Shown here: positions 49,055-57,923 of the stretch, one piece after another | How positions within the stretch are numbered: the first letter of the stretch is position 1 | Layout: each line of letters opens with the position of its first letter | Source: Clostridiaceae bacterium | GTDB lineage: Bacteria > Bacillota > Clostridia > Clostridiales > Clostridiaceae | Length of the DNA stretch: 64,000 bases | Assembly (NCBI GenBank): GCA_902363375.1 | Contig: CABIZX010000001.1 | Location: 1,116,001 to 1,180,000 of the forward strand | Reading direction: 5' to 3' | Notes under the pieces: model-generated | What the model saw: only the letters and a program-made list of their open reading frames with translations | The model's database searches: none | What the model was told of the DNA's origin: nothing | Position numbers and translations under genes: made by a program

Positions 49055-49282
49055 TCATACTGCCTCCTTAATGTAAATTAATTTAGCATCTTTTTTTCTG
49101 ATAGCAAGGTCTGTCCCTCTTAAGTTTATAATAATTGGATCTCCTAAAGGAGCAGTTTTTTTAACTAAAACCTCTGTTCCCTCAACAAATCCTAACGCCA
49201 ATAATCTCTTAGCTAATTTATCATCACATGCAAGCTCTTTAATTAATCCTTTATGACCAGGCTTCAAATTAAAAACATTCAT
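49055..49282 (-). CDS. feoA: FeoA domain protein
   Basis: This 75-residue SH3-like protein is required for FeoB-mediated iron uptake, probably by contacting FeoB on the cytosolic side. The signature includes LKPGHKGLIKEL, LLALGFVEGTEVLVKKTAPLGDPI and ALIRKKDA-like ending (LAIRKKDAKLI). I chose the ATG at 49282, which has AAGGAGTGAT 8 bases before it; the GTG at 49291 lies inside the SD. The gap to feoB is one base, so translation is likely coupled. Confidence 0.93.
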   Translation of the reverse strand: MNVFNLKPGHKGLIKELACDDKLAKRLLALGFVEGTEVLVKKTAPLGDPIIINLRGTDLAIRKKDAKLIYIKEAV

Positions 49283-49298
49283 GAATATCACTCCTTTA

Positions 49299-49316
49299 TG
49301 AAAATAATTATCATTT
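49299..49316 (-). promoter_or_regulatory. Fur-like box 2 in the feo leader
   Basis: TGAAAATAATTATCATTT lies just after the expected transcript start. It matches the Fur 7-1-7 pattern (TGATAAT-N-ATTATCA) on the minus strand with a few mismatches. Confidence 0.7.
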
Positions 49317-49327
49317 CTATATATTAC

Positions 49328-49356
49328 ATTATATTCTAAATGATAACTAATGTCAA
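49328..49356 (-). promoter_or_regulatory. Sigma-A promoter of feoAB with Fur-like box 1 in the spacer
   Basis: On the minus strand TTGACA (49351-49356), a 17-base spacer and TATAAT (49328-49333) are perfect. The spacer contains TTAGTTATCATT, a second Fur-like half-site (49336-49350). Bound Fur would block polymerase when iron is plentiful. Confidence 0.82.
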
Positions 49357-49485
49357 CTCGAAGAACATATTAATAAACTCATAAAACATGTATATAATAT
49401 ATATAAACGGATTTAATTGTGATATAATATGATTATATATTTTAAATGGTACATATAATAATATATAAGCTTCTTGGGAGTATAT

Positions 49486-50175
49486 TTGAAGCACATACCT
49501 ATTAAAGAAATGAGTGGTAAGGTGATAGTTAAAGAAAGTACTATAGACATTGAAAAAGAAAAATTTGAACAGAGTTTAAGCATTGGTGGCGATAATGAGC
49601 TTTACAAAAAATCAGTTTTTTTTGACTTAGAACACTATGTTTATAAGAAACCTATATGTATAGGAGTCTTTGGAGCAGGATATTATGACGAAAAAAACGA
49701 TAAGCTAATAATTACTCAGTATATGATTGAAAATAAACATGAGCTTGAGAAAATTCTTATTTTATCTAAGGAATACTTTGAAAATATGAGAAATAAACTT
49801 AAAAAGGAATATGTAGTAACTTTTTCAGGAAATAATGACTATATAGTAATTGATTATTTATTAAAAAAATATAAGCTGAATTATACCCTTGAAGATTATT
49901 TTCAAAGTATAGACCTACAAAAAAAATATGAACAAGTTAAACAGAAATCAATAGGTCTTAAGGCTTTAGAGGGTGAATGTAATATTACAAGGGAAAGTGA
50001 AATTATAAGTGGATCCACTTTAGCAAAGACATTTGGAAAGATTATGAAGGATGATATGTATTTTTCAAGAATGCCAATAGAGAAGAAAGAAAAAATTCTT
50101 TTGTATAATATGCAAGATGTGGTGAGTTTGTTTCATATTTATACTCAGTGGAATAAGTATGTCAGACCAGAATAA
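49486..50175 (+). CDS. Ribonuclease H-like domain protein (YprB family)
   Basis: This 229-residue protein has the RNase H-like (DEDD exonuclease) layout of YprB: the first acidic pair in FFDLEHY (about 45-51), NNDYIVIDYLL with a second Asp (about 120), and a final QDVVSLFHIY with the last Asp (about 211). A DNA/RNA 3'-5' exonuclease is expected. I chose the TTG at 49486, since GGGAG lies 5 bases before it; a TTG at 49474 sits inside the SD. The gene is behind AT-rich sequence with TATAAT-like boxes. It ends at a clear terminator. Confidence 0.77.
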   Translation: MKHIPIKEMSGKVIVKESTIDIEKEKFEQSLSIGGDNELYKKSVFFDLEHYVYKKPICIGVFGAGYYDEKNDKLIITQYMIENKHELEKILILSKEYFENMRNKLKKEYVVTFSGNNDYIVIDYLLKKYKLNYTLEDYFQSIDLQKKYEQVKQKSIGLKALEGECNITRESEIISGSTLAKTFGKIMKDDMYFSRMPIEKKEKILLYNMQDVVSLFHIYTQWNKYVRPE

Positions 50176-50177
50176 TT

Positions 50178-50232
50178 AAAACTATCTCATAGAAGAATAT
50201 AAATCTGTATTTTTCTATGAGATAGTTTTATA
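50178..50232 (+). terminator. Terminator of the RNase H-like gene
   Basis: A perfect 17-bp stem (50178-50194 with 50213-50229) is followed by TTTTA. Confidence 0.88.
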
Positions 50233-50427
50233 TATTAATGTAGAATACTTAATACTAAGCTTTTATAATTATAAAAAATTTATATATTTAAATATATAAA
50301 TTTTAAAAGAGATATATCGATTAAAAGTTTAATATGATTATATTAAAACACATAAATTTTAATAGTAATTATTATTTTAAGTAATAAAAAATCAGTACAT
50401 AGATTATTAGGATATAGAGGTGAAGTT

Positions 50428-52125
50428 ATGGAAATATTAAAAAAGGGTAGACGTGCTAATATAGAACAGAATAAATGTGATTTAGTTCTTAAAAATGGAA
50501 AGTTTATAAATGTATTTACGGAAGAGATAGAAGAAGGGGATATAGGTATAATTGGTGATACAATCATAGGAATAGGTTCTTATGATGGAGTTGAAGAGAT
50601 TGATTGTACAGCGAAGATTATATGTCCAGGCTTTATAGACGGTCATATTCATGTAGAGTCTTCCATGATAACTCCCGAATCCTATGGAAAAATAGCTTTA
50701 GAAAATGGAGTTACTACAGTAGTTGCTGATCCTCATGAAATTGCTAATGTGATGGGCGTAGAAGGAATATCCTTTATGATTGATAATGCACAAAGAAGTC
50801 CTTTAGATATTTATTTTATGATGCCTTCTTGTGTGCCATCAGTAGCCTTTGAAGAAAATGGTGCTACATTAACCGCTGAAGACTTATCTAAGTTTATAGA
50901 TAAGATAGAAGTAATTGGTCTTGGTGAGGTAATGGATGTTCCTTCTGTTATAAATCAAGTTCCATCTATGATAACTAAATTAGAAAGCTTTAGGGCGAAA
51001 AATATAGATGGGCATGCGCCTAGAATTTCTTATAGAGATCTTAATCAATATATTTTATCAGGTATAAAAACAGATCATGAGTGTTCTACGAAGGAAGAAG
51101 CACTAGAAAAAATTAAATTAGGAATGTATGTACTTATAAGAGAAGGTTCTGCAGCTAAAAATTTAAAAGAATTGGTATTAGCGGTTAATAATAAGAACTT
51201 TAGAAGATTTTTATTTTGTACCGATGATAGACATCTAGAGGACTTAGTTGAAGAAGGCTCTATAAATAATGCAATCAAGCTTAGCATTGAGGAAGGTATT
51301 GATCCGATAAAAGCTTATATTATGGGAAGTTATAATGGGTATACTTGCTATGGTATAAAGGATAAAGGAGCTATAGCGCCTGGATATAAAGCTGATTTAG
51401 TTATTCTAAATGACTTAACAAAAGTGGACATCTACAAAGTTATCAAATCCGGTAAGAAAATAGACAATCGTAAAAATTTAACCTATGCTATAAAAAGTAA
51501 AAATACTATGAATATAAAAAAAGTAAAGGAAGAAGATTTTAAAGTAACTTCGGAAGGCGATAAAGTAAATATAATTGGTGTAACTCCAGGATCTCTTGAA
51601 ACCAAACTAATAATAAAAAAAGGAAAAATTGCAGATGGATATTTAGATATGAGTGAATATGAAGATATTCTAAAGATAGGGGTTTTTGAGAGACATAAAA
51701 ATACTAATCACTATTCTTTGGGGTACTTATCAGGATTAGGAATAAAAAATTGTGCTATAGCCCAAAGTATAGCTCATGATTCTCATAATATTATTGTTGT
51801 AGGGGATAATGATGAGGATATGGCCAAAGCTGTAAATAAGTTAATTGATATAGGTGGGGGAATTACTATAGTAAGTGAAGGAATGTTAATTGATAGTTTA
51901 TCTCTAGAAATTGCAGGCTTAATGACTAATGCCCCTATAGACTATGTATATAATAAGCTTAAAATATTAAATAGCATTGTAAAAGAATATGGATTAACAA
52001 AGAATATGGATGCTTTTATAACTCTATCCTTTATGAGTTTGCCGGTAATTCCTGAGGTGAAACTTACAAGTAAAGGATTATTCTCATACGATTTATTTAA
52101 ATTTATTAAACTTTCTTTTGATTAA
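50428..52125 (+). CDS. ade: Adenine deaminase
   Basis: This 565-residue metal-dependent amidohydrolase converts adenine to hypoxanthine and ammonia in purine salvage. The metal site begins with PGFIDGHIHVESSM (about 67-80) and VVADPHEIANVMG near 97-109. FCTDDRH at about 266-272 and the C-terminal AIAQSIAHDSHN stretch are family signatures. Length (about 570) is normal. The ATG has a GAGGTGAAG SD. No purine riboswitch was seen in the 250 bases upstream. Confidence 0.94.
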   Translation: MEILKKGRRANIEQNKCDLVLKNGKFINVFTEEIEEGDIGIIGDTIIGIGSYDGVEEIDCTAKIICPGFIDGHIHVESSMITPESYGKIALENGVTTVVADPHEIANVMGVEGISFMIDNAQRSPLDIYFMMPSCVPSVAFEENGATLTAEDLSKFIDKIEVIGLGEVMDVPSVINQVPSMITKLESFRAKNIDGHAPRISYRDLNQYILSGIKTDHECSTKEEALEKIKLGMYVLIREGSAAKNLKELVLAVNNKNFRRFLFCTDDRHLEDLVEEGSINNAIKLSIEEGIDPIKAYIMGSYNGYTCYGIKDKGAIAPGYKADLVILNDLTKVDIYKVIKSGKKIDNRKNLTYAIKSKNTMNIKKVKEEDFKVTSEGDKVNIIGVTPGSLETKLIIKKGKIADGYLDMSEYEDILKIGVFERHKNTNHYSLGYLSGLGIKNCAIAQSIAHDSHNIIVVGDNDEDMAKAVNKLIDIGGGITIVSEGMLIDSLSLEIAGLMTNAPIDYVYNKLKILNSIVKEYGLTKNMDAFITLSFMSLPVIPEVKLTSKGLFSYDLFKFIKLSFD

Positions 52126-52216
52126 TGATGACACAATATTACAAAGTATATATAATATTAATAATACCTAATATATAAGTTGAGGGTAAGTAACATTAAT
52201 TGAGGAGAAGAGAATT

Positions 52217-52780
52217 TTGAAAATGTTAAAGGTAATAGAAAATTTTAAAACCTATGTTGGTATGAGAAATATTAAAACTGCTTTAGCTGTAGCAATAAGT
52301 GTAATTGTAGCTGAAATATTTCATCTTCAATCACCATTTTTTGTTGCTACAGGTGCTTTAATTTCTATGGAAACTACAGTTAAAAAGGGAATTAATGCTG
52401 GAATATCAAGAGTATTAGGCACTATTATGGGAGGATTAATAGGAATTATAACTGTACTCATAGCTCCAGGTAATATATTTTTACTTTTCCTTGGGACAGT
52501 ACTTTTGATAACCTTGCTTAATATATTGAAATGGCAAGATTCTATATCTATGGCATGTGTTGTGTTTTGTGTAATCATGATTACTATGGGTAGTGAAAAT
52601 ATAGTATTATATGCTATTCAGAGAACTGTAGATACTATAGTTGGTATTGTAATATCTATAATAATTAATTATCTTATTTCACCACCTCCAGATTCTAAAT
52701 TTGCTAAAAGTAGAGAAGATGACGAGGATATAGAAGAATTTATTTTAAGGATTCCTGAAAAAATTGATACAAAAGAATAG
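52217..52780 (+). CDS. Aromatic acid exporter family (ArAE_1) membrane protein
   Basis: This 187-residue protein has about five to six hydrophobic segments of the aromatic acid exporter (FUSC-related) type: GMRNIKTALAVAISVIVAEIF, SPFFVATGALISMETTV, and RVLGTIMGGLIGI. The C-terminal cytosolic part is short and acidic (DDEDIEEF). It is close to YqjA/YgaE-type proteins of unknown substrate. It starts at a TTG (52217) with the SD GAGGAG 9 bases upstream; an ATG two codons in has a worse spacing. A terminator follows. Confidence 0.83.
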   Translation: MKMLKVIENFKTYVGMRNIKTALAVAISVIVAEIFHLQSPFFVATGALISMETTVKKGINAGISRVLGTIMGGLIGIITVLIAPGNIFLLFLGTVLLITLLNILKWQDSISMACVVFCVIMITMGSENIVLYAIQRTVDTIVGIVISIIINYLISPPPDSKFAKSREDDEDIEEFILRIPEKIDTKE

Positions 52781-52786
52781 AAATGC

Positions 52787-52836
52787 AAAAAGACTACTGA
52801 AATAACTCACTAATTATTCAGTAGTCCTTTTGTTTT
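52787..52836. terminator. Terminator
   Basis: AAAAGACTACTGA near 52788-52800 pairs with TCAGTAGTCCTTT (52818-52830, one mismatch) and is followed by T's. It also faces the converging hemolysin III-like gene. Confidence 0.83.
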
Positions 52837-52856
52837 AAAGCTCTATTCATTAAATT

Positions 52857-53513
52857 CTATAGATTGAAAACATATTTATAAATAAAATAATAATGAGTAA
52901 TACTACCTAGTAAAACGAATATATGAAATATTTCGTGAGCGCCGAAAGTTCTATGTTTTCCTTTTTTTTCTAAGCAATATATAACTCCACCTATAGTATA
53001 AAGTACTCCACCTAATACTAATATGGATAAACCTATACTAGGTACGACCTTTGAAAGGGGATCAAAAATAAATACAGCCATCCAACCCATGGCTATATAA
53101 ATAGCTGAAGATAGCCAGGAAGGGCAGTTAATCCAATAAATTTTAAAAAGAATACCTACTATAGCGATTCCCCATATTAAAGATAACATATAGTATTTAA
53201 TTGAAGTATCTAATAGTACTAGACAAATTGGAGTGTAGGTTCCAGCTATAAGTACAAATATCATTGCATGATCAATTTTTCTAAGAATATTAATTATAGA
53301 TTCTTTAGCAATAGCAAGATGGTATACACTACTTGCGGTATAAAGTAGAATTAAACTTACACCAAAAATAACTGTTGATAGCAAAGTGTATGAATTATAG
53401 TTGTTAGTATATAGTTGAGCAAAGAGTAGAAAAAATAAGCCTAATAAGGAAATTATAGCTCCTATCATATGAGAAAATCCGCTAAAAGGTTCTCTGAATT
53501 TTGAATTTGTCAT
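52857..53513 (-). CDS. Hemolysin III family (PAQR-type) membrane protein
   Basis: This 218-residue protein has seven likely membrane helices and the family motifs FSGFSHMIGAIIS (start), YTASSVYHL (about 59-67), KIDHAMIFVLIAGTYTPICL near 86-105 and FGAHEIFHIFVLLGSITHYY near 190-209. These hold the Ser, Asp and three His that bind zinc in PAQR receptors, so a membrane hydrolase activity is possible. Despite the name, haemolysis is not implied. The ATG has a GGGAGG SD. Confidence 0.9.
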   Translation of the reverse strand: MTNSKFREPFSGFSHMIGAIISLLGLFFLLFAQLYTNNYNSYTLLSTVIFGVSLILLYTASSVYHLAIAKESIINILRKIDHAMIFVLIAGTYTPICLVLLDTSIKYYMLSLIWGIAIVGILFKIYWINCPSWLSSAIYIAMGWMAVFIFDPLSKVVPSIGLSILVLGGVLYTIGGVIYCLEKKGKHRTFGAHEIFHIFVLLGSITHYYFIYKYVFNL

Positions 53514-53755
53514 ATTATACCTCCCAAATCTTTATTCGATATAGTTTTCATTACTATGTAGTATCATAATAATATTATAACACACATTTAGTAAAATTAT
53601 ATATAGTAAATATTAAAAAACATATTAATTATAATTATAAGTTTAAATATATTAGGACAGTTAAATTATTAATATTGATATCTACATATAATATTATTTA
53701 CTACTAATAGAAATAATATTATAATGAAACTAAATATACATAATGAGGTGATTAT

Positions 53756-54340
53756 ATGGAATTTAATATAGAAAACTTAGAAGAGTTTCTTATTAATATA
53801 AATTTAGATAATAAAATTGAAAGTAGTAAGATACCTGATATTGATTTATACATGGATCAGGTTATACAATTATTTGAAAATAATCTAGAACAGGTAAAAA
53901 GAAATCCAGAAGATAAAATATTAACTAAAACAATGATAAACAATTACTCAAAAGATAAATTGCTTTTTCAAAATAAAAATAAAAAATATTCTAAAGAGCA
54001 TATACTTTTAATGATTTTAATTTATGATTTAAAGCAAACCCTATCTATAGCAGATATAAAAAGATTATTTACACCTATGGTAGAAACTTTATCAAAAGAT
54101 GAATCAGAATTTGATCTAAATAATATATATGATGAATATCTTTTAATAAAACAAAATCAAATCGATAAAGAAAAAGAGGTATTAAATTCGATACTTAATG
54201 AAGTTAATAGCCTAGGTGAAAAAGATATACCCCAAAACTATGAGGATTATAAAAAACTTTTATTAATCACATTAACACTTTTAAACTCAGCTTCATTAAA
54301 TAAAAGAATTGCAGAAAAAATAATAGATTATTATTTTTAA
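53756..54340 (+). CDS. DUF1836 domain protein
   Basis: This 194-residue protein has the DUF1836 pattern: IPDIDLYMDQVIQLFENNL (about 26-44), LTKTMINNYSKDKL, then KKYSKEHILLMILIYDLKQTLSIADIKRLF. The MINNY-type stretch followed by a conserved KKY resembles a MerR-like DNA-binding fold. The family is Firmicute-specific and uncharacterised. The ATG is preceded by ATGAGGTGATT. A terminator closes the gene. Confidence 0.87.
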   Translation: MEFNIENLEEFLININLDNKIESSKIPDIDLYMDQVIQLFENNLEQVKRNPEDKILTKTMINNYSKDKLLFQNKNKKYSKEHILLMILIYDLKQTLSIADIKRLFTPMVETLSKDESEFDLNNIYDEYLLIKQNQIDKEKEVLNSILNEVNSLGEKDIPQNYEDYKKLLLITLTLLNSASLNKRIAEKIIDYYF

Positions 54341-54441
54341 TATAATTTGAGAATATTTTCTTTTATTATTCTTAATATATATTTAATCTATAATACTTCA
54401 ATACAGTACTTTACAATTTAAAATTTTATAAATTTAATTCG

Positions 54442-54500
54442 AAAAGAAAGTAATCTAGTAAAGATGGCAATAGTATCTTTATTAATACTTTCTTTTATTT
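54442..54500 (+). terminator. Terminator of the DUF1836 gene
   Basis: An 11-bp outer stem (AAAAGAAAGTA 54442-54452 with TACTTTCTTTT 54486-54496) surrounds an inner AAAGAT/ATCTTT hairpin and is followed by a T-rich stretch. Confidence 0.8.
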
Positions 54501-54579
54501 TCATGTGTAAATTTATAATAATGGTATATATTATAGATTATATAAATTTATAAAAAACAAAATGATTTTATAAAAATAG

Positions 54580-54633
54580 TTGACAAAATGATGAAACAAG
54601 CATAATATAAACATATGAACAGATATTCATATG
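54580..54633 (+). promoter_or_regulatory. cadCA promoter and SmtB/CadC-type operator
   Basis: TTGACA (54580-54585), a 17-base spacer and TAATAT (54603-54608) form the promoter. The operator CATATGAA-CAGATA-TTCATATG (54612-54633) overlaps the start point and matches the SmtB/ArsR-family core TGAA-N6-TTCA. Regulator binding here would block cadCA until metal is bound. Confidence 0.85.
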
Positions 54634-54650
54634 ATGAGGAGGTATAAGAT

Positions 54651-55004
54651 ATGTATAAAGATGATGTTTGTATGCAGGCTTGCATACATGATGAAGTCAT
54701 AGATAAATTAAAAAATAAAACTTTAAACGATAATACAGTAGAGGAACTTTCTAACTTATTTAAATCAATGGCAGATCCTACAAGGATTAAAATACTAAAC
54801 ATCTTATTAAATACAGAGGCTTGTGTGTGTGATATAGCAGCTTTAACTAATATGACTCAATCTGCAATATCTCATCAATTAAGAGTATTAAAATTAGCTA
54901 GGATTGTTAAATCAAGAAAAGATGGAAAAGTTGTTTATTATTCTTTAGACGACGATCACGTTAAAGATATTTTCTATAAAGGACTTAATCACGTTAATGA
55001 ATAA
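54651..55004 (+). CDS. cadC: ArsR/SmtB family metal-sensing repressor (CadC-like)
   Basis: This 117-residue winged-helix repressor should release DNA when Cd(II), Pb(II) or Zn(II) binds. The four Cys of the CadC metal site are at 7, 11, 58 and 60, the same numbers as in S. aureus CadC as I recall. The recognition helix is MTQSAISHQLRVLKLARIV. The DNA target lies directly upstream. It is followed 22 bases later by cadA in the same transcript. The SD is GATGAGGAGG. Confidence in the metal type (soft divalent) is good; the exact metal is not fixed. Confidence 0.93.
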   Translation: MYKDDVCMQACIHDEVIDKLKNKTLNDNTVEELSNLFKSMADPTRIKILNILLNTEACVCDIAALTNMTQSAISHQLRVLKLARIVKSRKDGKVVYYSLDDDHVKDIFYKGLNHVNE

Positions 55005-55026
55005 AAAGTAGAGGGGGAGTAAAATA

Positions 55027-57276
55027 ATGGGACAAACAAAAAGACTCTATGAAATTAAAGGATTGCACTGCGCGAACTGTGCAGTAAAGATTGAACATGA
55101 GCTTAATCAATTACCTTACGTACACAGTGCTGTGGTAAACTCTGTAACATCAAAAGCTATTTTGGAAGTTGAAGAGGAGCTTGATAAAGAGCTAATATTT
55201 AATGATGTAGAAAATATAGCAACTAGAATTGAACATGGAGTTACAGTTAAAGAAATTGATAGGAATGCTATAAGTAAAAAGCCTGTAAAAGTGAGAGGAA
55301 ATATAAAGGCTGTTAATAATAGTGATTCAGAAAGTAATAATAATTCAATAAAGAAAAGTGAAGAGAATGATGAACATGATCATGGGCATGGACATGACCA
55401 TAATCATAGCCATGGTGAAGGGTTTAAAAAGAAACAAATAATAAAATTTGTAATAGGAATTTCCTTTGCAATTGCAGGGGTATTGACCAAAGATATAATT
55501 AGTTTAATATTTTTTATAGTTGCTTATCTAGCAATAGGTGGAGATGTTTTACTTGTAGCTGGTAAAAATATAATGAGAGGCCAAGTATTTGATGAAAATT
55601 TCTTAATGAGTATAGCTACCATTGGAGCATTTCTAATTGGTGAATATCCAGAAGCTATTGGAGTAATGTTATTCTACCAAGTAGGAGAGTTTTTCCAAGA
55701 ACTTGCAGTGAATAAATCTAGAAATTCTATATCTGAATTAATGGATATTCGTCCAGATCATGCAAATCTAAAATTAGATAATGGGGATATTTCTTCTGTA
55801 TCTCCAGAAGAAGTAAATATTGATGATATAATAATTGTGAAACCTGGAGAGAAAATTCCTCTAGATGGAGTTATAGTAAAAGGCGATTCTCAAATTGACA
55901 CTTCTGCTTTAACTGGTGAATCTGTTCCAAGAGTGGTTAAAGAGAGAGATGAAGTTCTAGCTGGTTCTATAAACAAAACTTCACTTATTGAGGTTAGGGT
56001 AAGTAAAGAGTTTAGCGAGTCCACAGTTTCAAAGATTCTTGAATTAGTAGAAAATGCTTCAAATAAAAAAGCTCCTGCAGAGAAGTTTATAACAAAGTTT
56101 GCTAGATATTACACTCCAATTGTCGTTGTGTTAGCCATCTTATTAGCATTCTTACCACCGATAATCATGGGTGCAGATTTATACACATGGCTTTACAGAG
56201 GATTATCATTTTTAGTTGTATCTTGTCCTTGTGCTCTTGTAATATCAATTCCTTTAAGTTTCTTTGGTGGAATTGGAGGAGCATCTAAGAGTGGTGTACT
56301 TGTAAAAGGAGGAAATTACCTTGAAGAATTAAGTAAAGCAGAGATTGTAGTTTTTGATAAAACAGGTACTTTAACAGAAGGAAGCTTTGAAGTTACAAAA
56401 ATTTCACCTTATGGATTTATTACAGAGGATATGTTGCTAGAATATGCGGCTCATGCTGAAATATATTCTAATCACCCAATTGCAAAATCCATTGTTGAAT
56501 CTTATAAGAAGATAAGTTCTAAAGCTATAATTGATAAAAATAGGATAAAGAGTTATGAAGAGATTCCAGGTAAAGGTGTAAAAATATATTTTGGTGATAG
56601 ATATATCTATGCAGGAAACTATAAATTAATGGAAGAACTTGAAATTGAATATGTAAAATCAAAAGAAGTAGGTACTATTATATATATTGCAGTAAATAAT
56701 AACTTTGTAGGTAGTTTAGTAATTTCTGATAAAATTAAGAACACTTCACCTAGGGCTATTGCAAAATTAAAAGAAGTGGGAATTAAGAAAACAGTTATGC
56801 TTACTGGAGATAATAAAACAATTGCTGAATATGTTGCAAAAGTAATTTCTATTGATGAAGTTAGAGCAGAATTAATGCCTCATGAAAAAGTGAGTGAAGT
56901 AGAAAAACTATATGAAGGACTTTCTAAAAAAGGAAGGTTAATCTTTGTTGGAGATGGAATAAATGATGCTCCGGTATTAGCTAGAGCGGATATTGGAATA
57001 GCTATGGGAGGAATAGGTTCTGATGCTGCAATAGAGGCTTCAGATGTAGTTATAATGACTGATGATCCAGAAAAAATATCTACATCTATAAAAATAGCTA
57101 GAAAAACTCAAAAAATTGTAGTTCAAAATATAATATTCTCATTATTAGTAAAGGTTGTAGTTTTAGTATTAACAGCACTAGGAATCACTAATATGTGGAT
57201 GGCTGTATTTGCAGATGTAGGAGTTACAGTAATAGCAGTATTAAATGCAATGAGAGCTATGAAAATGAAAGAATAA
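55027..57276 (+). CDS. cadA: Heavy-metal exporting P1B-type ATPase (CadA/ZntA-like)
   Basis: This 749-residue ATPase exports Cd(II), Zn(II) or Pb(II). An N-terminal heavy-metal domain has GLHCANCAVKIE (Cys15, Cys18). A His-rich linker at about 116-131 (alternating His and Gly/Asp) may buffer zinc. The membrane part has the CPC motif at 400-402 (SCPCALVIS), the phosphorylated Asp444 in DKTGT, an HP-like site near NHPIAKS and GDGINDAPVLARADIG. The SD AGAGGGGG precedes ATG 55027. It forms an operon with cadC and ends at a terminator. Confidence 0.95.
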   Translation: MGQTKRLYEIKGLHCANCAVKIEHELNQLPYVHSAVVNSVTSKAILEVEEELDKELIFNDVENIATRIEHGVTVKEIDRNAISKKPVKVRGNIKAVNNSDSESNNNSIKKSEENDEHDHGHGHDHNHSHGEGFKKKQIIKFVIGISFAIAGVLTKDIISLIFFIVAYLAIGGDVLLVAGKNIMRGQVFDENFLMSIATIGAFLIGEYPEAIGVMLFYQVGEFFQELAVNKSRNSISELMDIRPDHANLKLDNGDISSVSPEEVNIDDIIIVKPGEKIPLDGVIVKGDSQIDTSALTGESVPRVVKERDEVLAGSINKTSLIEVRVSKEFSESTVSKILELVENASNKKAPAEKFITKFARYYTPIVVVLAILLAFLPPIIMGADLYTWLYRGLSFLVVSCPCALVISIPLSFFGGIGGASKSGVLVKGGNYLEELSKAEIVVFDKTGTLTEGSFEVTKISPYGFITEDMLLEYAAHAEIYSNHPIAKSIVESYKKISSKAIIDKNRIKSYEEIPGKGVKIYFGDRYIYAGNYKLMEELEIEYVKSKEVGTIIYIAVNNNFVGSLVISDKIKNTSPRAIAKLKEVGIKKTVMLTGDNKTIAEYVAKVISIDEVRAELMPHEKVSEVEKLYEGLSKKGRLIFVGDGINDAPVLARADIGIAMGGIGSDAAIEASDVVIMTDDPEKISTSIKIARKTQKIVVQNIIFSLLVKVVVLVLTALGITNMWMAVFADVGVTVIAVLNAMRAMKMKE

Positions 57277-57290
57277 ATAGAGATATATAG

Positions 57291-57330
57291 AAAAACTAGA
57301 GAGGGATTAATTTCCTTCTCCAGTTTTTTT
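57291..57330. terminator. Terminator of cadCA
   Basis: A stem (57292-57306 with 57313-57326, one mismatch and one G-U pair) is followed by seven T's. The loop contains the stop of the opposing gene. Confidence 0.83.
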
Positions 57331-57798
57331 ATTGTACTTAAAAAAATTTAGTGTATTATCTTCACTTTTAAAATTTAACTCTAATATATTTTCATTATCA
57401 ATAAATTCATATTCACTATATTTATAGGTATTAAGTATATTCTTTTTTTCATCTTTACTTTTAACTATAATATTTACATAGAAGATATCATCTTTATAGA
57501 GCACTGTCTTTATAGTAGGTTCAATATTATCATTATATAGAGTATAGATTAGTTGAGATTTAGTATTACTATTACATTTTTCCTCAAAATCATATAGCAG
57601 ATTAATATTAGTAATCACACCACCATAATTAACTAGATGATTTGCTTTTATAGCTTCTGTAGGGTCAAACATTATTGGAATAACTTCTAAGTATGAAATC
57701 AACTTATTGTTTGACAATTCTGAATTATAGAAAGAGAAGTAGAGTATTAATAATAAAATAATAAAGGGAAGAATATAGAGTTTTTGAAAAAATAACAC
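57307..57798 (-). CDS. Membrane-anchored protein of unknown function
   Basis: This ORF gives 163 residues from a GTG at 57798. An N-terminal hydrophobic helix (about 4-24) is followed by a polar, Asn/Lys-rich extracellular-type domain with no family I recognise. There is no SD before the GTG; the frame stays open for about 30 more codons upstream without any ATG, GTG or TTG. The gene may start at a non-standard codon or be a decayed 5' end. It lies between the cadCA terminator and a hairpin on its own strand. Confidence 0.5.
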   Translation of the reverse strand: MLFFQKLYILPFIILLLILYFSFYNSELSNNKLISYLEVIPIMFDPTEAIKANHLVNYGGVITNINLLYDFEEKCNSNTKSQLIYTLYNDNIEPTIKTVLYKDDIFYVNIIVKSKDEKKNILNTYKYSEYEFIDNENILELNFKSEDNTLNFFKYNKKTGEGN

Positions 57799-57870
57799 TT
57801 CAAATAAGAACTCTAATGAAGAATATGGTAGTGTGAGTTGATGAAGTATATTTTTGAGCTGAATTATATT

Positions 57871-57905
57871 AAACCCCTTTAAAATTTTATATATTAAAGG
57901 GGTTT
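57871..57905 (-). terminator. Hairpin after the CBS gene
   Basis: A 12-bp stem (57871-57882 with 57894-57905) is located 19 bases beyond the CBS stop. The T tract is short, so it may also be an operator or a weak terminator. Confidence 0.65.
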
Positions 57906-57923
57906 ACACTTAATTTATACTTA

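Noticed and set aside
50230..50427. Purine riboswitch upstream of adenine deaminase
   Set aside because: No purine-aptamer core or terminator/antiterminator pair was found in the gap, only AT-rich sequence.
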